In this document: piece by piece, positions 45,850 to 54,888 of the stretch
Position numbering within the stretch: position 1 is the stretch's first letter
Layout: every line of letters begins with the position of its first letter
From: Spongorhabdus nitratireducens
GTDB taxonomy: Bacteria > Pseudomonadota > Gammaproteobacteria > Pseudomonadales > Endozoicomonadaceae
Direction: 5' to 3'
Length of the DNA: 64,000 nt
NCBI GenBank assembly: GCA_947387575.1
Contig: CANDOC010000002.1
Location: 312,501-376,500 of the forward strand
Notes under the pieces: model-generated
Seen by the model: the letters and a program-made list of their open reading frames with translations, nothing else
What the model was told of the DNA's origin: nothing
Databases searched by the model: none
Program-made: the position numbers and the translations under genes

Positions 45850-48800
45850 AGTGAGATGTACTTCTCTCTCAAGGATAAATAAAACGTTTCAAGCTGATCC
45901 ATATCGACCGAGCGGCATAACTGCAAGATGTACTCGGCATCTTCCGCATGGCCATACTGCCGGGCTTTATCTGCAGCCTGACCAGCTGCTTCAATATCAC
46001 CCAAAGCAATAGCCTGCCCTAACATATCAAGCCAATGCAGATCAGAACATGATGTTGCTACCGGATTATTCGGTGGTACTGAACGTGATTCAGATATCGA
46101 TGTATCTGACGCATGTTGTTCATACTTCAGTCCCAGTAACTCGGCAATAACTTCCAGTAGCTCAACCGCTCTGAAAGGCTTGCTGACATAAGCATCGAAA
46201 CCCAGTTCATGGTAATGGTGCTGCAGTCTTTCATTCACACTTGCCGTCACTGCAACAACAGGTACTTCAAGTTTCAGGTGCTGGCGCAGCTGGCGGATCA
46301 CATCCATGCCGGAGATGCGTGGCATGCGAATATCAAGTAGCACCAGATCAAATACCTGTTCACGCAAATACATCAACGCCTGTTCGCCATCAGAAGCCTG
46401 TTTTACTCTGAAACCGGCGCCAGTCAACAGTTTAAGTAAAATATCGCGATTGATCGCGCTGTCATCGACTACCAGGATATCCGGGCAACAGCCTTGTGGT
46501 AGCCCCAGGTTTTTCCCTTCATCGAGAGGTTTACTTAGGAGTGCCGTCGGCGCAGTGGCAGGAATCGGATATATCGGGTGTTCGAAAATGAAGGTACTGC
46601 CTTGCCCTGGGTTGCTCTCGACCTGCAGCCTTCCACCTAATGCTTCCACCAGTCTCAGGCTAATGGCAAGCCCCAGCCCGGTACCACCTTCTTCCCGGGT
46701 TGAAGTGAGCTGTCTGAAAGGATCAAAAATAACATCCAGATCCTGCTGTTCAATGCCTACACCGGTATCCACCACTTTCAGGATTAAATTTTGCCGAACC
46801 TCACCAGCCTTACTCTCTGAATCAGGACGTCCTGCTGCAGCCGGTTGTATCGATACAGCCAGCTGCACCTTTCCTTCATAGGTATACTTAATAGCATTGC
46901 CAACCAGATTTATCAGAATTTGCCGTAATTTGGTTTCATCGGTGAACAGCGTTTCTGGCAAATCTGTGCCTGTTTCCAGCTCAAATACCAGCCCCTTGTT
47001 ATCTGCCCGAGCCTTCAGCATCCGATGTACGGCCTGAAGCGTATGCCGCAACTCAGCCACTTCCCAGTGTAATTCCAGCCCGCCACTTTCGATTTTGGTC
47101 AGATCAAGAATGTCATTAATCAACGTCAACAAGTGCTGGCCACAGCTCTCTATAGCCTGCAGGTTTTCCCGTTGTGAAACCGAAACCAACTCACCCTGCA
47201 ACATAATCTGGGTGTAGCCCAGGACACCATTCAGCGGTGTCCGTAACTCATGACTCATATTGGAAAGAAACTGGCTCTTCGCATGGTTTGCAGCTTCTGC
47301 TTCATCCCTGGCCTTGCGAATTTCCAGTTCCGCCTGCTTATAAGTTGTGACATCCCTTGCAATACCTTCCACAGCAGATACCTGCTGCTGTGAATCCAAG
47401 GCTGCCACTTCAAAGATTTCCAGAATCCGCTTGCTGCCATCAGCATGCGTCATTTCACAATAGTAGGCAGGACGCTTGCCGCCTCTGGAAAGTGCACGAC
47501 TGTTCTCATAGACAACCCGGTTCATTGAATTGGCTGTCAGAAAACCTCTTGCGCCTTCCATATATTCTTGCTGGCTATACCCCAGAATTCGTTTGACTGA
47601 AGGTGTTACATAGGAGTAGCGCCCGTAAATATCATGGGAGTAGAAGAAATACGCCTGCTGTAATCCTTCAACCAGTCGCCGGTAGCGCTCTTCACTCTGC
47701 CGTAACGCTTCATCTGCTCGCTTGCGGTCACTGACATCACGAATGGCACAGGCAATTTGCATCCCGGCATCGGTCTGAATCGGATTAATAGTGACCTCGA
47801 CCGGGAATTCATCGTCATGACGAGTCAATCCGGCGAACTCAAAGCCATGACTGCTGGCAATCATTTTGCTATTACTTTCACCCTGAAATATTGGATGCTT
47901 ACCATGCAACCTGGCAGGAGCCAGTTTCATAACTGACTCACCAAGCAAGGCCTTGCGGGGATAGTCAAACAGATCTTCCGTACGGCTGTTTACCATCGTA
48001 ATCATGCCCTTCGGTGAGCAGATCACCATGGCATCCGGCGATGCTTCCAGCAGGCTGTAAAACTTGTCAGAATCATTCACTCGGTCAGTAATATCGTGAC
48101 CCATTCCCTCCAGACCGGAAATCTCGCCTCGGGTATCTTTCACCGGAACCGTAAAAAACTCGATCCGCCTCAAACTGCCATCTTTATGTCGCATTTCCAG
48201 TTCATAGGCCGATGGCTCTTGTCTCCCGCCATTTGCAGTCGAAAAATTCCGGGCCGGAAACTTAACATTCTGCTGCAGGTATTCGTCAGGGCTGAAACCA
48301 AGAATCCCTTCCAGGGATGGACTCACATGCGCAACACAACCATCAGTTGTACAGGCAAAATAGAAGTATTTACCCCGCAAACCTTCAGCAATTCGTCCGA
48401 GATTGGTTGCCCTGGCCTCATGCAAAGCCAGATCCCGCTCCTCCAGCCGTTGCACCATCGTTAAGAAGCTTCGGGACAGAGCTCCTGCCTCATCAGAACT
48501 ATCTGTCTGTAGTGCAGTCAGGGGTTTGCCATCAGTGAAAGCTTTTACCGCAGCTGTCAGTTGACGTAATGGGCGAGTCAGCAGTCCCGACAAGTTCCAG
48601 ACACAAATAACAATCAACACCAATGAGCCCAACATGACCAGCGCCGCTATTCTGGCCTGATGCTTGGCCGGAAATAGCGCCTGGTCTTTGGGAATACCGG
48701 TAAGCAGAACCCAGTTACTCACTCTTACCGGTGCTGCGAATAACCAGTACTCTTTATCGTTACGGTCATACTGCCTGGTATGAAATGTGCTCCCCTGCCG

Positions 48801-49556
48801 CAGTCCATAAGCCATGGAATCCCAAAGCGCCTGAATGCCTACATTGTCAGTCTCTGTGTCACTGGGGGTAAGATCCCAATTGCTGCTGCTATCAACAATC
48901 CGGCCTTGTTCCGAGAAAAGGGCAAAGTGCAGATGAGTATTGGCTCGCTGGGTTATACAGGTGCGTAATAGCACCATCGGAATCTGGAGTACGATTACGC
49001 CGATCCGGCTGCCAATATGAGCAAAACTACAGGCATAAGTAACACAGCTGGTTTGATTGGAAAGCAGTCCGGGGATATCAGTCATCCAGCGACTTTGTCC
49101 GGGAAAAGCAGACAGGGTGTCCAGTTCCTGCATAATATCTGATCTGATTCGGGCCGCTTTGGTTGTAGTCAGTGCGCCTTTATCCCGCTCTACCCAGATA
49201 ACATCTCGAGTTGTAACATTTTCCTCATTCCGGGCATCTGAAAAGTAGGCTCCTATGGAAAACAGGGTCAGGTTCATCTGCATTATTGCATGCAGAAAGT
49301 CGATAACTTCTTCAGCATCATATTCATGCTGCGCCCCCATCATGGAACCCGTCATACGGGCTGCCTGATTAACCTCTACCAGCAAACTATCAAGCTTGCT
49401 GGCATAGTGCAGAGCCGCCTCCTCCATTTTCTGCTCAACATCTGCGGTTGTCAGGCGTACCGACTGATAGAGATTTACCCCGAAAATCAGGTTATACAGC
49501 AGAGTCACCGGAATAACGGTATAAAAAATAATTTTCTGCCGAATGGAAAAAAGCAC
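45846..49556 (-). CDS. Membrane hybrid histidine kinase with periplasmic sensor, three PAS domains and receiver
   Basis: 1236-aa protein. Order: TM helix near the N-terminus (IIFYTVIPVTLLYNLIFGV), a roughly 270-residue periplasmic sensor of Cache-like layout, a second TM (IAALVMLGSLVLIVICVWNL), HAMP, three PAS units (GKYFYFACTTDGCVAHVSPS; DKFYSLLEASPDAMVICS; QQAYFFYSHDIYGRYSYVT), HisKA with phospho-His in NMSHELRTPLNG, HATPase (LVGNAIKY, DTGVGIEQ, TGLGLAISL), and a receiver (phospho-Asp in VLLDIRMPR). A short helical tail with no Hpt-type histidine motif ends the protein. GTG 49556 is preferred over ATG 49604 because AGAGG precedes it and it gives the usual short N-terminus before the first helix. 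Confidence 0.92.
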   Translation of the reverse strand: MLFSIRQKIIFYTVIPVTLLYNLIFGVNLYQSVRLTTADVEQKMEEAALHYASKLDSLLVEVNQAARMTGSMMGAQHEYDAEEVIDFLHAIMQMNLTLFSIGAYFSDARNEENVTTRDVIWVERDKGALTTTKAARIRSDIMQELDTLSAFPGQSRWMTDIPGLLSNQTSCVTYACSFAHIGSRIGVIVLQIPMVLLRTCITQRANTHLHFALFSEQGRIVDSSSNWDLTPSDTETDNVGIQALWDSMAYGLRQGSTFHTRQYDRNDKEYWLFAAPVRVSNWVLLTGIPKDQALFPAKHQARIAALVMLGSLVLIVICVWNLSGLLTRPLRQLTAAVKAFTDGKPLTALQTDSSDEAGALSRSFLTMVQRLEERDLALHEARATNLGRIAEGLRGKYFYFACTTDGCVAHVSPSLEGILGFSPDEYLQQNVKFPARNFSTANGGRQEPSAYELEMRHKDGSLRRIEFFTVPVKDTRGEISGLEGMGHDITDRVNDSDKFYSLLEASPDAMVICSPKGMITMVNSRTEDLFDYPRKALLGESVMKLAPARLHGKHPIFQGESNSKMIASSHGFEFAGLTRHDDEFPVEVTINPIQTDAGMQIACAIRDVSDRKRADEALRQSEERYRRLVEGLQQAYFFYSHDIYGRYSYVTPSVKRILGYSQQEYMEGARGFLTANSMNRVVYENSRALSRGGKRPAYYCEMTHADGSKRILEIFEVAALDSQQQVSAVEGIARDVTTYKQAELEIRKARDEAEAANHAKSQFLSNMSHELRTPLNGVLGYTQIMLQGELVSVSQRENLQAIESCGQHLLTLINDILDLTKIESGGLELHWEVAELRHTLQAVHRMLKARADNKGLVFELETGTDLPETLFTDETKLRQILINLVGNAIKYTYEGKVQLAVSIQPAAAGRPDSESKAGEVRQNLILKVVDTGVGIEQQDLDVIFDPFRQLTSTREEGGTGLGLAISLRLVEALGGRLQVESNPGQGSTFIFEHPIYPIPATAPTALLSKPLDEGKNLGLPQGCCPDILVVDDSAINRDILLKLLTGAGFRVKQASDGEQALMYLREQVFDLVLLDIRMPRISGMDVIRQLRQHLKLEVPVVAVTASVNERLQHHYHELGFDAYVSKPFRAVELLEVIAELLGLKYEQHASDTSISESRSVPPNNPVATSCSDLHWLDMLGQAIALGDIEAAGQAADKARQYGHAEDAEYILQLCRSVDMDQLETFYLSLREKYISL

Positions 49557-49723
49557 CGATGCTTCACCTCTGTTTAAATATTCTGGTGAAACGCCGCAAT
49601 GCATGAATAGCTCAACATGAGTGGTTGAAAATAATGATCTACACCCTTGCCTGCATTGTCAGCCCCTCTCTTGTCGGTTATAAAGTGTAGCTGCCACCTC
49701 ACAATCATACTGATACTCAATAC

Positions 49724-50596
49724 ATGAAGGTTCTTGTTATTGGAGGAAGCGGGCTGATTGGCCGCCGACTCTGCAGTAAGCTGACCCAGCAGGGCATTCC
49801 GCATATCGCTCCGTCACATACAGAGCTGGATCTGACGGATGGACAGACAATCAAGTCCCTGTTGAACAGAGAGAAGCCTACCGTGGTGGTGAATACTGCC
49901 AGCTATGCAGATGTGGAAAAGGCGGAAACCACCCCGTCGCTCTGCTTCGCCGTCAACCGGGATGGTCCTGCGTTACTCGCTGAAAACTGCCAGCAACAGG
50001 GTTTGCCTCTGGTACATATCTCGTCTTATCGAGTGTTTGATGGTGAAATCAAGTCACCCTACACCGAAAAGAGTACCGCCAATCCATTCGGAGTTCTGGG
50101 AGGTAGTCGCTGGCAGGGTGAACAACAGGTCAGGGAACGTTGCCCCGAGCACATCATTATCCGTTTTTCATGGCTGTTTGATTGTGGCCGCAAGAATCGC
50201 CTGACAGACCTGATTGACCAGCTTCGTGATGAAGGCAAGGTACAAGCCTCTCACGAGCGTATTGTCTGCCCGACTCCTGCCGAAGACTCTGCACGTGTTA
50301 TCACCGCAATCCTGCAACAACTGGACTGTGGTGCTTCCCCTTGGGGCACTTATCATTATTCCGCCCGAGAACCCGTTAGTGAACACCGGTTTATGGATAC
50401 ACTGATCGCTGAAGTCAGACAGTGGACGGAGATTGAGAGCGAGATTATCTGTGAAGCTGATGATCGAAAGCGGGAATTGATGAACTCGGCTCTCGATAGT
50501 GAAAAGGTTTTAAATACATTTGGTATCCATGCCCGTCCCTGGCGACCAGCGCTGGCAAAGGCTGTACGAGACACCCTGCAGGAATGTGAAAACTAA
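49724..50596 (+). CDS. RmlD-like extended SDR with altered catalytic site
   Basis: 290-aa Rossmann-fold protein of the dTDP-4-dehydrorhamnose reductase (RmlD) group. The NAD(P) motif GGSGLIGRRL is intact, and NTASYADVEKAE and HISSYRVFDG align with the RmlD core. At the position of the catalytic Tyr-x-x-x-Lys (VYGxTKLxGE in RmlD) the sequence reads VLGGSRWQGE, so both Tyr and Lys are replaced. It may therefore bind a nucleotide sugar without reducing it, as in MAT2B-like proteins, or use another chemistry. No rml genes are adjacent; it is followed by a terminator hairpin. Confidence 0.85.
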   Translation: MKVLVIGGSGLIGRRLCSKLTQQGIPHIAPSHTELDLTDGQTIKSLLNREKPTVVVNTASYADVEKAETTPSLCFAVNRDGPALLAENCQQQGLPLVHISSYRVFDGEIKSPYTEKSTANPFGVLGGSRWQGEQQVRERCPEHIIIRFSWLFDCGRKNRLTDLIDQLRDEGKVQASHERIVCPTPAEDSARVITAILQQLDCGASPWGTYHYSAREPVSEHRFMDTLIAEVRQWTEIESEIICEADDRKRELMNSALDSEKVLNTFGIHARPWRPALAKAVRDTLQECEN

Positions 50597-50623
50597 GTCA
50601 GTAGAGCTGAGTCAGGTAGTATG

Positions 50624-50647
50624 CAAGACCCCGTGATCGGGGTCTTG
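50624..50647. terminator. Hairpin between convergent RmlD-like and OmpW-like genes
   Basis: Perfect 10-bp GC-rich stem CAAGACCCCG / CGGGGTCTTG with a TGAT tetraloop. The following sequence is only moderately T-rich. Confidence 0.75.
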
Positions 50648-50672
50648 TCACCTATTCTTTATTTGTAGCCCT

Positions 50673-51332
50673 TTAGAAGCGGAAGCCCACATTTAGCGCC
50701 CATAGCCACGGATTTACTTTAAAATCCTTGGCCTTGTATGCAGAATTTGATCCCGCTCTGGTAATTTTCACATCAGGCTCCAGAGACAGATAACGGACAC
50801 TGGCATTAATCAAAAAGCTGTCATTAACCAGCCAGTCAAAACCGGCTCCGGCATTCCAGCCCCAGCAGTCATCGAAGCTGACTTTTTTAATCACACTGGT
50901 ATTTTTACTTTTGGCACTATCAAACCAGTCATAGTGCATTCCCAGACTCAGGTAAGGTTGAAACGGATTTTTCCCGCCCATCGGGAACCACTGCCCTCCC
51001 AGAATCAAAGGCATATGCTTGTACTCAAAGGCATCCTTGCTGGTATTTTTGTCTTTTACCGTATGCTTGAACTGAGTATTAAGTGCGATTTCCAGACCAA
51101 AGTTGTCATTCAGCATATGAGTAAAATCAAAGCCAAACTGGGTATTTTCTTTTTGCTTGTACTTTACCTTGATTTCAGGCGAGGTCTTCAGAGTATAAGT
51201 ATCATCTGTTGGCGACATATAAGATGCACCGAAACGAATGATGCTGTCACCTCCCTTATAGGCAGCAGCCGGCCCGGCAATACCCAGCGCAACAACAATA
51301 GACAATATGGCAGCAGAGGAAAATCTCTTCAT
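50673..51332 (-). CDS. OmpW-family outer-membrane protein
   Basis: 219-aa beta-barrel protein. Signal peptide MKRFSSAAILSIVVALGIAG, cleaved near AAA-YKGGD; strands with alternating aromatic residues; a conserved OmpW-like start (IRFGASYMSPTDDT) and the terminal Phe (NVGFRF) used for BAM recognition. OmpW-like porins pass small hydrophobic molecules. ATG 51332 is chosen; the frame extends 19 codons upstream without a signal-like start. Monocistronic. Confidence 0.87.
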   Translation of the reverse strand: MKRFSSAAILSIVVALGIAGPAAAYKGGDSIIRFGASYMSPTDDTYTLKTSPEIKVKYKQKENTQFGFDFTHMLNDNFGLEIALNTQFKHTVKDKNTSKDAFEYKHMPLILGGQWFPMGGKNPFQPYLSLGMHYDWFDSAKSKNTSVIKKVSFDDCWGWNAGAGFDWLVNDSFLINASVRYLSLEPDVKITRAGSNSAYKAKDFKVNPWLWALNVGFRF

Positions 51333-51477
51333 TACTTTCACCGAATTATCATGAGTGACTGAACACCTGCGTGTGCTGTGCGGCGGCATTTGCTGCGCAC
51401 GCAGTCAGTCTAGACAAAATCCGGATCTTTAAACGATTAATGTTATTTTTTATTGTCTATCGGCAGCTGTACTTCAT

Positions 51478-54021
51478 ATGACGTATACCAAACCCGACCT
51501 TCCAATTAATGCTGTACTTGACTCCCTTGCCACCACACTTGAGGAAAAGCAGGTTGCCCTGCTTCAGGCTGAACCCGGTGCAGGTAAAACTACTCAAGTT
51601 CCATTACACCTGCTGCAAAGTAAATGGTTGCATAATCAACGCATCCTGATGCTCGAGCCCCGTCGTCTTGCCGCACGCACTGCAGCCCGCCGTATGGCCT
51701 CTCAACTGGGAGAAAAAGTGGGTGAAACCGTCGGGTACCGTATGCAACTGGATACCCGGGTCAGTAGCAAAACTCGTATAGAAGTCGTAACTGAAGGCGT
51801 ACTGACCCGCTTGCTACAAAATGATCCCGAATTAACCGGTATTGGTTTGGTGATTTTTGACGAGTTTCATGAACGCTCCCTGCCCGCAGATTTGGGATTA
51901 ATGCTATGCCGTGAGTGCCGGGATGGATACCGGGATGAAACAAACCCTTTAAGACTGCTGGTCATGTCAGCAACCCTTGATACGGGCTCACTTCAGCAAT
52001 ATCTGGATGCGCCTGTTATCAGTTGTCCCGGGCGGACCTATCCGGTCACAACCCGTTACCTTGAACGTAGCTTTCCATTCGGTGACAGACAGGCATTGTT
52101 TCAGGTACTGGTTCAACAAGTTATTGACTGCTTGCGTTCCGAATCCGGTAGCTTACTGGTATTTCTGCCTGGTGTAGCTGAAATCAGGCAGGTTGCAGAT
52201 TTACTGACTGGCAGACTCCCAGCAAATACCGAGATTACACCTTTATATGGTGAGTTAAGCCAAAATGATCAGGACAAGGCTATCCAGCCTGCACCTGAGG
52301 GCCATCGCAAAATTGTACTGGCGACGGCTATCGCTGAAAGCAGTTTGACGATTGATGGTATCCGGATTGTTATCGATGCCGGTTTGATGCGGGTACCACG
52401 CTTTGACCCGGCAAAAGGCATGTCTCGACTGGAAACCATTCGAATTACTGCTGATGCTGCAGAACAGCGACGCGGACGTGCAGGCCGACAAGCAGCTGGC
52501 AGCTGTTATCGACTGTGGACAGAGGCCGAGCAGCAGCAGTTGGTCAAGCAGCGCAGGCCGGAAATTCTCGAAGTGGATCTTGCACCTATCATGCTGGAAC
52601 TCTTGTCTTGGGGATACAGTGCGACAAACGATGCTGACTGGCTGACACCACCAGCACAGGCAGGCTGCCAACAAGCCTTGCAACTACTTTCCCAGCTTGG
52701 CGCCATTAAAAGTTTATCATCCGAACGCTGGCAGCTGACTTCTCATGGCAGTGCAATGAGTCAGCTCCCCATGCACCCCCGCATGGCTCATATGCTACTT
52801 GCTGCAAAACAATCCTCAATCCTGAAGAACCAGCAGTGGCTCGCCTGCCAACTGGCAGCACTGCTGGCTGAGCGGGATATTGTTCGCCGCTCAGCACAAG
52901 CATCTCCTGTAGATATCCTGCTAAGACTGGGTCTACTCGAAGGAGAGCGGATACCCGGACTGACAGCAGACAGCAACGGCATAAAACGGATCCGGCAAGT
53001 CGCAAAAAAGTGGCTGCAGATAGCAGGCAACCCCGAAAAGAGTGCTTATAACAATGATCACGTAGCTTGCCTGCTGGCTCTTGGATGGCCTGACCGGGTC
53101 GCCAAAAGGCGGAGTCCGGAGAGTTATATTCTGAACTCAGGACAAGGAGCCGCTTTGCCAAATGATGACCCCTTGTCTGCAGCGGAGTTTCTGGTAGCAC
53201 CGGTATTGGGAGGGAATGCGGGACAGCGCAACGCCAGAGTTTTCATGGCTTGTGAGATAACAGCAGAACTGCTGGAAGAATTAATGCCCGAACTGATCAC
53301 TCACCAGCAGCAAATCAGCTGGGATAACCGACGCAAGGCTGTACAGGCCCGGGATGTCAGTCGCTTTGGTTCTCTGGAGCTTTCATCCCAACCCTTACCA
53401 AAACCTGATGCAGAAAAGGTTTGTGAAGCCCTGATTCAGGGTATACGTCAAAATGGCATTCAGGCTCTGCCCCAGCAAAAAAGCTTTCGCCTGCTGCAGC
53501 AGCGTATTGCTTGTCTGCATGCTTTTGACAAGAGTCTGCCAGCAGCAGATGACCCAACCCTACTGGAAAATCTGGAAAGCTGGCTTGCTCCCTGGCTACA
53601 AGGCCTGTCCCGACTGGATCAATTGCAGTCAGTCAATCTGGCTGATTGCCTGCGTTCTCTGTTGAGCTGGGAGCAACAACAATTGCTTGACCGCGAAGTG
53701 CCTGAACGATTCAGTGTTCCCAGTGGCTCACGTCATACTGTTGACTACAGCACACCCGATGTACCGGTACTACAGGTAAGGCTGCAGGAAGTTTTTGGCC
53801 TGCTTGAAACGCCCATGCTGTGTGGCGGACGACTGCCCCTGACATTTGAGCTACTCTCTCCTGCACGGCGTCCGGTTCAGAAAACCCGCGATCTTGCCAG
53901 TTTCTGGCGCTCAACCTATCAGGATGTTAAAAAAGAGTTAAAAGGTCGTTACCCGAAGCATTATTGGCCGGAAGATCCGTTCACTGCTCAGGCTACCCGT
54001 CATGTCAGGCCTCGTCAGTGA
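51478..54021 (+). CDS. hrpB: ATP-dependent RNA helicase HrpB
   Basis: 847-aa DEAH-box helicase. Motifs: I AEPGAGKTTQVP, Ia LEPRRLAAR, II DEFHER (Phe replaces the usual Val/Ala), III MSATLD, VI EQRRGRAGRQ. The helicase-associated domain and the long HrpB-specific C-terminal region follow; the length is somewhat above E. coli HrpB (809). Its RNA substrate is not established. The next gene starts 29 bases later on the same strand. Confidence 0.95.
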   Translation: MTYTKPDLPINAVLDSLATTLEEKQVALLQAEPGAGKTTQVPLHLLQSKWLHNQRILMLEPRRLAARTAARRMASQLGEKVGETVGYRMQLDTRVSSKTRIEVVTEGVLTRLLQNDPELTGIGLVIFDEFHERSLPADLGLMLCRECRDGYRDETNPLRLLVMSATLDTGSLQQYLDAPVISCPGRTYPVTTRYLERSFPFGDRQALFQVLVQQVIDCLRSESGSLLVFLPGVAEIRQVADLLTGRLPANTEITPLYGELSQNDQDKAIQPAPEGHRKIVLATAIAESSLTIDGIRIVIDAGLMRVPRFDPAKGMSRLETIRITADAAEQRRGRAGRQAAGSCYRLWTEAEQQQLVKQRRPEILEVDLAPIMLELLSWGYSATNDADWLTPPAQAGCQQALQLLSQLGAIKSLSSERWQLTSHGSAMSQLPMHPRMAHMLLAAKQSSILKNQQWLACQLAALLAERDIVRRSAQASPVDILLRLGLLEGERIPGLTADSNGIKRIRQVAKKWLQIAGNPEKSAYNNDHVACLLALGWPDRVAKRRSPESYILNSGQGAALPNDDPLSAAEFLVAPVLGGNAGQRNARVFMACEITAELLEELMPELITHQQQISWDNRRKAVQARDVSRFGSLELSSQPLPKPDAEKVCEALIQGIRQNGIQALPQQKSFRLLQQRIACLHAFDKSLPAADDPTLLENLESWLAPWLQGLSRLDQLQSVNLADCLRSLLSWEQQQLLDREVPERFSVPSGSRHTVDYSTPDVPVLQVRLQEVFGLLETPMLCGGRLPLTFELLSPARRPVQKTRDLASFWRSTYQDVKKELKGRYPKHYWPEDPFTAQATRHVRPRQ

Positions 54022-54050
54022 GACACCTTTTATGACAGGAAAGACAGCTG

Positions 54051-54788
54051 ATGGCACCAAGAGCACAATACCCTGTTACGCTTGTTTCCAGACAGCAGTT
54101 AACCAAATCAACATTCCAGCTCAATTTTGAGCTAGATCCTGATCTGCTGGATTTTGTGCCTGGTCAGTTCATTCAGTTGCTGTTCGAGTTTGAAGGTGAG
54201 CAGTGCAAGCGCAGTTACAGTGTTGCCAACTCACCTGAAAACTTCCGCCAAACAGGTCAGCTTCAGATTGCACTAGCCTGTGTTGAAGATGGCAAGGCTT
54301 CCCAATGCTTTGCGGCAGCTTCTCCCGGAGATACTTTCAATCTTTCGGGTCCCTTTGGCATGTTGGTGCTTCCTGAAGACTTCCCAAGGCGCATTATTCT
54401 GGCCGGTACAGGTACAGGCGTGGCTCCTTATCGCGCCATGTTGCCTTCATTACAAAAGAAACTGGATGATGGCATACATCTGTCTATCCTGATGGGAGCC
54501 CGACATCGTCGGGATCTGTTCTATGAGGAAGACTTTCAGCATGTTGCGGATTCCTATGAACACGCCAGCTTTATACGTTGCCTCAGTCGTGAGAGCAATA
54601 TCTCTGCCGGTGAACATCATGGCTATGTTCAGAGTTACTTTGAGCAACTTGGGCTCAATCCAACCAGGGACCTGATTTATCTTTGCGGAACGCCCGGCAT
54701 GATTGACGATGCTGTCAATCTACTGCAAGAGGCAGGCTTTGGCGCAAGGCAGGTAAAGCGTGAGAAGTATGTTTTTTCAGGACACTGA
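54051..54788 (+). CDS. FAD/NAD(P)H-dependent flavin or ferredoxin reductase
   Basis: 245-aa ferredoxin-reductase-like flavoenzyme. The FAD-binding signature RSYSVANSPE and the NAD(P) site AGTGTGVAPYRAML are complete; the C-terminus CGTPGMIDDAVNLL followed by a KREKYVF end fits the Fre/Fpr group. It transfers electrons from NAD(P)H to flavin or to a small iron-sulfur partner, not identified here. It follows hrpB closely and may be co-transcribed with it. Confidence 0.88.
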   Translation: MAPRAQYPVTLVSRQQLTKSTFQLNFELDPDLLDFVPGQFIQLLFEFEGEQCKRSYSVANSPENFRQTGQLQIALACVEDGKASQCFAAASPGDTFNLSGPFGMLVLPEDFPRRIILAGTGTGVAPYRAMLPSLQKKLDDGIHLSILMGARHRRDLFYEEDFQHVADSYEHASFIRCLSRESNISAGEHHGYVQSYFEQLGLNPTRDLIYLCGTPGMIDDAVNLLQEAGFGARQVKREKYVFSGH

Positions 54789-54888
54789 GTACTTCTAAAA
54801 CTTATTTATTCATACTATTTCTCTCGCATACGAGCAAAATATCCCTGCCTGCACTGAATCAGCAATTTTAAATGTGCAGACGAATTCC

